In this document: in pieces, positions 14,022 to 16,037 of the stretch | Layout of the letters: each line of letters opens with the position of its first letter | Position numbering within the stretch: the stretch's first letter is position 1 | Source of the DNA: Neorhizobium sp. NCHU2750 | Lineage (GTDB): Bacteria > Pseudomonadota > Alphaproteobacteria > Rhizobiales > Rhizobiaceae | Length of the DNA: 16,037 nt | Direction: 5' to 3' | Assembly: GCF_003597675.1 (NCBI RefSeq) | Contig: NZ_CP030833.1 | Span: 1 to 16,037 of the forward strand | Made by a program: the position numbers and the translations under genes | Notes under the pieces: generated by a model | Told to the model about the DNA's origin: nothing | The model's input: the letters and a program-made list of their open reading frames with translations, nothing else | Databases searched by the model: none

Positions 14022-14031
14022 CTATGGAGGC

Positions 14032-14586
14032 ATGATTTACGGATATGCCCGCGTCTCGACCGAAGCCCAAGAGCTGCGTTCCCAACTCGCCCAGCTCAAG
14101 GCCGCCGGGTGCGAGAAAATATTTCAGGAGAAGGAGAGCCGGATGCGAGAAGACCGCCCCCAGCTCGAAAAGCTCCTCAAGAGCCTCAAGGCCGACGATG
14201 TTCTGATCGTGGTGGCGACCGACCGCCTAGGCGGTGGCCCTCGCCTCCTCCTGAATATTCTCGATGCCATCCGCAAAAGCGGCGCCGGGTTCAAGTCCTT
14301 GGCCGAACCACATATCGACACCACGGCCTCGCCCGAGCTTGCCGAAATGGTGTTCTTCTGGGTCGGCTGGGCCGCCCGCTGGGAGTGGCAGCGCATCCGC
14401 GCTCGGACGTCCACCGGTCGCGCCGAAGCGACTGCACGCGGCGTTAAATTCGGCCGTAAGACCAAGCTCACCGATCACCAGAAGCGGGAAGCCCTCGCCC
14501 GCCTTGCCACAGGCGATGAGACGCAGCGCGCTATCGCCCGCAGCTACAACGTCAGCCAGAGCACCATTGCGAGGCTCCGACCATGA
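14032..14586 (+). CDS. Serine recombinase (resolvase/invertase), altered active site
   Basis: A 184-residue small serine recombinase of normal length. YARVS supplies nucleophile S9 and R7; DRPQLEKLL gives R42, matching R45 of gamma-delta resolvase; a C-terminal helix-turn-helix lies at about 148-182. Two conserved arginines are absent. The usual DRLGR reads DRLGG (64-68), losing the R71 equivalent, and the usual ER before the long helix reads EW (118-119), losing the R125 equivalent. Each can arise by one base change. Multimer resolution is the expected role, but activity is doubtful. I chose the ATG at 14032, after TATGGAGGC, rather than 14017, because it gives the family N-terminus MIYGYARVS. 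Confidence 0.88.
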   Translation: MIYGYARVSTEAQELRSQLAQLKAAGCEKIFQEKESRMREDRPQLEKLLKSLKADDVLIVVATDRLGGGPRLLLNILDAIRKSGAGFKSLAEPHIDTTASPELAEMVFFWVGWAARWEWQRIRARTSTGRAEATARGVKFGRKTKLTDHQKREALARLATGDETQRAIARSYNVSQSTIARLRP

Positions 14587-14813
14587 CCCCCGTTTACCTC
14601 ACCCACGTTGATCCCGGCCGGAACATGGCGCGCTTCTACACCATGAGCGTACAACCGACGTTATTCGGCGAGTGTTCGGTGGTACGCGAGTGGGGGCGCA
14701 TCGGCACGGGCGGGCAGGTGAGGGAAACCCATCACACCACCCCGCAGGAAGCGCAGGCCTTTGCCGAGGAGATTCTCCGGCAGAAACTCCGCAAGGGTTA
14801 TCAATTGATTTGA
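14583..14813 (+). CDS. WGR-domain protein
   Basis: A 76-residue protein made almost entirely of a WGR domain: a beta-strand start with ARFYTMSVQPTLFGE, then the signature VVREWGRIGTGGQVRE with W37-G38-R39, and an amphipathic helix (PQEAQAFAEEILRQKLRKGY). WGR domains bind nucleic-acid ends in larger proteins such as PARPs; small stand-alone copies are common on alphaproteobacterial plasmids with unknown role. Its ATG overlaps the recombinase stop in an ATGA junction, so the two are translated together. A short hairpin GCAGGGG/CCCCTGC (14818-14835) follows the stop. Confidence 0.85.
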   Translation: MTPVYLTHVDPGRNMARFYTMSVQPTLFGECSVVREWGRIGTGGQVRETHHTTPQEAQAFAEEILRQKLRKGYQLI

Positions 14814-14836
14814 TGTTGCAGGGGCTTACCCCTGCG

Positions 14837-14914
14837 AACTCTAACTTTAACGCTAATGTTAACGTCAGATTTAAAGTTAGTGCGAACGTCAAAGTTAATG
14901 CTTATTTTAACATT
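14837..14914 (+). repeat. Hexamer array before parA (centromere candidate)
   Basis: Thirteen consecutive six-base units start with AAC, AAT or a near variant, followed by a T-containing triplet (AACTCT, AACTTT, AACGCT, AATGTT, AACGTC and so on). Half-turn spacing of similar sites upstream of parA fits a partition site bound by a ribbon-helix-helix protein in tandem, as known for ParA/small-ParB systems. A six-base inverted repeat TTACGA/TCGTAA (14920-14936) between the array and parA may be an operator. The periodicity is seen; the centromere role is inferred. Confidence 0.6.
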
Positions 14915-14950
14915 GCGGCTTACGATTCGTTCGTAAATCAAGGAGCGGCT

Positions 14951-15682
14951 ATGTTCACCATCACCTTTGCGAACCCGAAAGGCGGTTCGGGGAAAACCAC
15001 TTCGGCCATGCTATTGGCCGAGCAGATCCGTGCCGCTGGCGCGACGGTCGCCATTCTGGATTGCGACCCTAACCAGAACATCGTGCAGTGGGACGCCCAA
15101 CGTGCGGAGCAGGGGAGGGCATCGCCCTTCATCGTGCGCCCCGTGCCCACCGAAGCGCAGTTTCTCGACACCGTGGAGGACATCCGTGGCAAGGCCGATT
15201 ACTTGATTATCGACCTTGAAGGTACGGCCTCGAACCTCGTCACCTATGCCATCAGTCGCTCCGACCTGGTGCTGATCCCGTTTGAGCCAACTCCCATGGA
15301 AGCCCGGCAGGCAGCCCGCGCCGTGCAGCTCGTGCAAAACACCGGCCGGATGATGAACAAGGCCGTAGCCCACGCCCTGCTGTTCACCAAGGTCAACGCG
15401 GCTATCCAGACCAATGACGAAAAGGACGTGCGCAAGGAAACCCAAGCGAACGACATTCCCGTGTTGCGGGCCGCGATTGTGCGCCGTGCCGCCTTCACCC
15501 GCATTTTCCGCGAGGGTTATCTCCTGAGTGAGCTGTTGGAACAGGCCCGCGAAGAGGTCAAGGCCAGCACAGCGTCAGCACAGGAGCGTGTTCTTAAGCC
15601 GCTGGAAGCGGCCATTCAGAACGCCCGCGAATACACCCAAGAAGTCGTCAACCACCTGCCGCAACAGAAAGCCGCCGCATGA
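14951..15682 (+). CDS. parA: Partition ATPase, ParA/VirC1-like
   Basis: A 243-residue Walker-type ATPase that positions plasmid copies on the nucleoid before division. The deviant Walker A is KGGSGKTT (10-17) with the signature lysine, followed by ILDCDPNQN (35-43) and Walker B YLIIDLEG. The region SDLVLIPFEPTPMEARQA resembles VirC1 and short type Ib ParA proteins, with no N-terminal DNA-binding domain. The frame is open far upstream, but that part encodes the hexamer array. The ATG at 14951, after AAGGAG, gives the normal ParA start MFTITFANPKGG. It overlaps its partner gene by four bases. Confidence 0.92.
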   Translation: MFTITFANPKGGSGKTTSAMLLAEQIRAAGATVAILDCDPNQNIVQWDAQRAEQGRASPFIVRPVPTEAQFLDTVEDIRGKADYLIIDLEGTASNLVTYAISRSDLVLIPFEPTPMEARQAARAVQLVQNTGRMMNKAVAHALLFTKVNAAIQTNDEKDVRKETQANDIPVLRAAIVRRAAFTRIFREGYLLSELLEQAREEVKASTASAQERVLKPLEAAIQNAREYTQEVVNHLPQQKAAA

Positions 15683-15978
15683 GCTACGGATTTGGAGAAA
15701 AAACAACCGGCGCCGTTCAGTTGCCACAACAGTCCCGCGAGGCCGTCCCAGCCAAGCCTTCCATGAACCACATCTTGCAGGCAGGCGCCGAACTGGGGTT
15801 TGTCTCGCGGGAGACCGCGACCCGTCGCAAGCCGGGGCCGCGCCGTGTCGAAGCACAGGACAAAATCACCGTGACCGGCCCAAAGCGGGTGATCGACCAG
15901 CTCAAGGCCTACTGCGATGCCAAAGGCGGAATGTCGTACTGCGAGGCCATTGCCGAGCTGCTGGATGCCAGAAAGTAG
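15679..15978 (+). CDS. Small partition partner, ribbon-helix-helix-like
   Basis: A 99-residue basic protein whose ATG overlaps the parA stop (ATGA), so it is made with ParA. The N-terminal 60 residues are flexible and basic. The C-terminal part DKITVTGPKRVIDQLKAYCD (about 61-80), then MSYCEAIAELLDA, fits a strand followed by two helices, the ribbon-helix-helix fold of small ParB proteins. It probably binds the hexamer array at 14837-14914 and stimulates ParA, and may repress the operon. The fold call rests on pattern and place. Confidence 0.7.
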   Translation: MSYGFGEKTTGAVQLPQQSREAVPAKPSMNHILQAGAELGFVSRETATRRKPGPRRVEAQDKITVTGPKRVIDQLKAYCDAKGGMSYCEAIAELLDARK

Positions 15979-16010
15979 TGCTGAAAATTCATGCAGGCCG
16001 GTAGGTTATT

Positions 16011-16037
16011 CCCCCTAAATCAGCTAGCGTTTCGCTC
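16011..16037 (-). promoter_or_regulatory. Degenerate inverted iteron before repA
   Basis: CCTAAATCAGCTAG (16014-16027) closely matches the reverse complement of the iteron core, CCTAATCAGCGTAG. If the ends join, it lies 10 bases before the repA start. A related block, CCCCCTAAAAATCAGGTAG (1069-1087), follows repA. Iteron Rep proteins commonly repress their own gene through such imperfect operator copies. Confidence 0.5.

Noticed and set aside
14672..14950. N-terminal extension of ParA
   Set aside because: It overlaps the WGR gene in another frame and translates the hexamer array. The ATG at 14951 has a good ribosome site and the normal ParA start.

Overview
The window reads as one complete, circular, mobilisable plasmid of about 16 kb, opened at the first base of its replication gene. 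Base 1 is the start codon of repA. The last 59 bases carry a degenerate inverted copy of the iterons found downstream of repA, as expected for a repA operator if the ends join. The gene families (RPA-type Rep, VirC1-like ParA, MOBQ relaxase with a VirD4-like coupling protein) and the GC-rich backbone suggest an alphaproteobacterial host, perhaps Acetobacteraceae or Sphingomonadales. That host call is an inference from gene families and was not tested.

Layout. 1-1425: repA, then an origin with six iterons, a DnaA box and an AT-rich stretch with repeated CAGAAA. 1565-2483: two small genes, one an inner-membrane SHOCT protein. 2470-6445: mobilisation module, with a coupling protein leftward, a MOBQ-type oriT between 4761 and 4792, then the relaxase and a basic partner protein rightward. 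6442-7631: a leftward tyrosine recombinase and a small coupled gene. 7632-9267: about 1.6 kb without a convincing gene, packed with perfect hairpins, then an AT-rich and a pyrimidine-rich stretch. 9268-10636: the most unusual part. It holds a glycine-type tRNA gene with an eight-base anticodon loop, a 15-bp second copy of its anticodon arm, a structured non-coding stretch, an Abi-like protein with a HEPN RNase motif, and a compact structured small ORF ending in a strong terminator. 10554-11306: an HUH-type Rep-like gene on the minus strand, overlapped by that terminator. 11816-13945: a QacA/SmvA-type drug exporter and its TetR repressor, with a clear operator. 13941-15978: a res-like site, a serine recombinase with two catalytic arginines replaced, a WGR protein, a 6-bp-periodic centromere-like array, parA and a small ribbon-helix-helix partner.

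How it works together. RepA, the iterons and host DnaA would replicate the plasmid. ParA, its small partner and the hexamer array would partition it, and the resolvase and res-like site would resolve multimers if the enzyme is active. The relaxase nicks oriT and the coupling protein docks it to a transfer channel. No mating-pair genes are present, so the channel must come from a helper. The cargo is a biocide-type exporter plus a probable RNA-targeting defence locus next to an odd tRNA.
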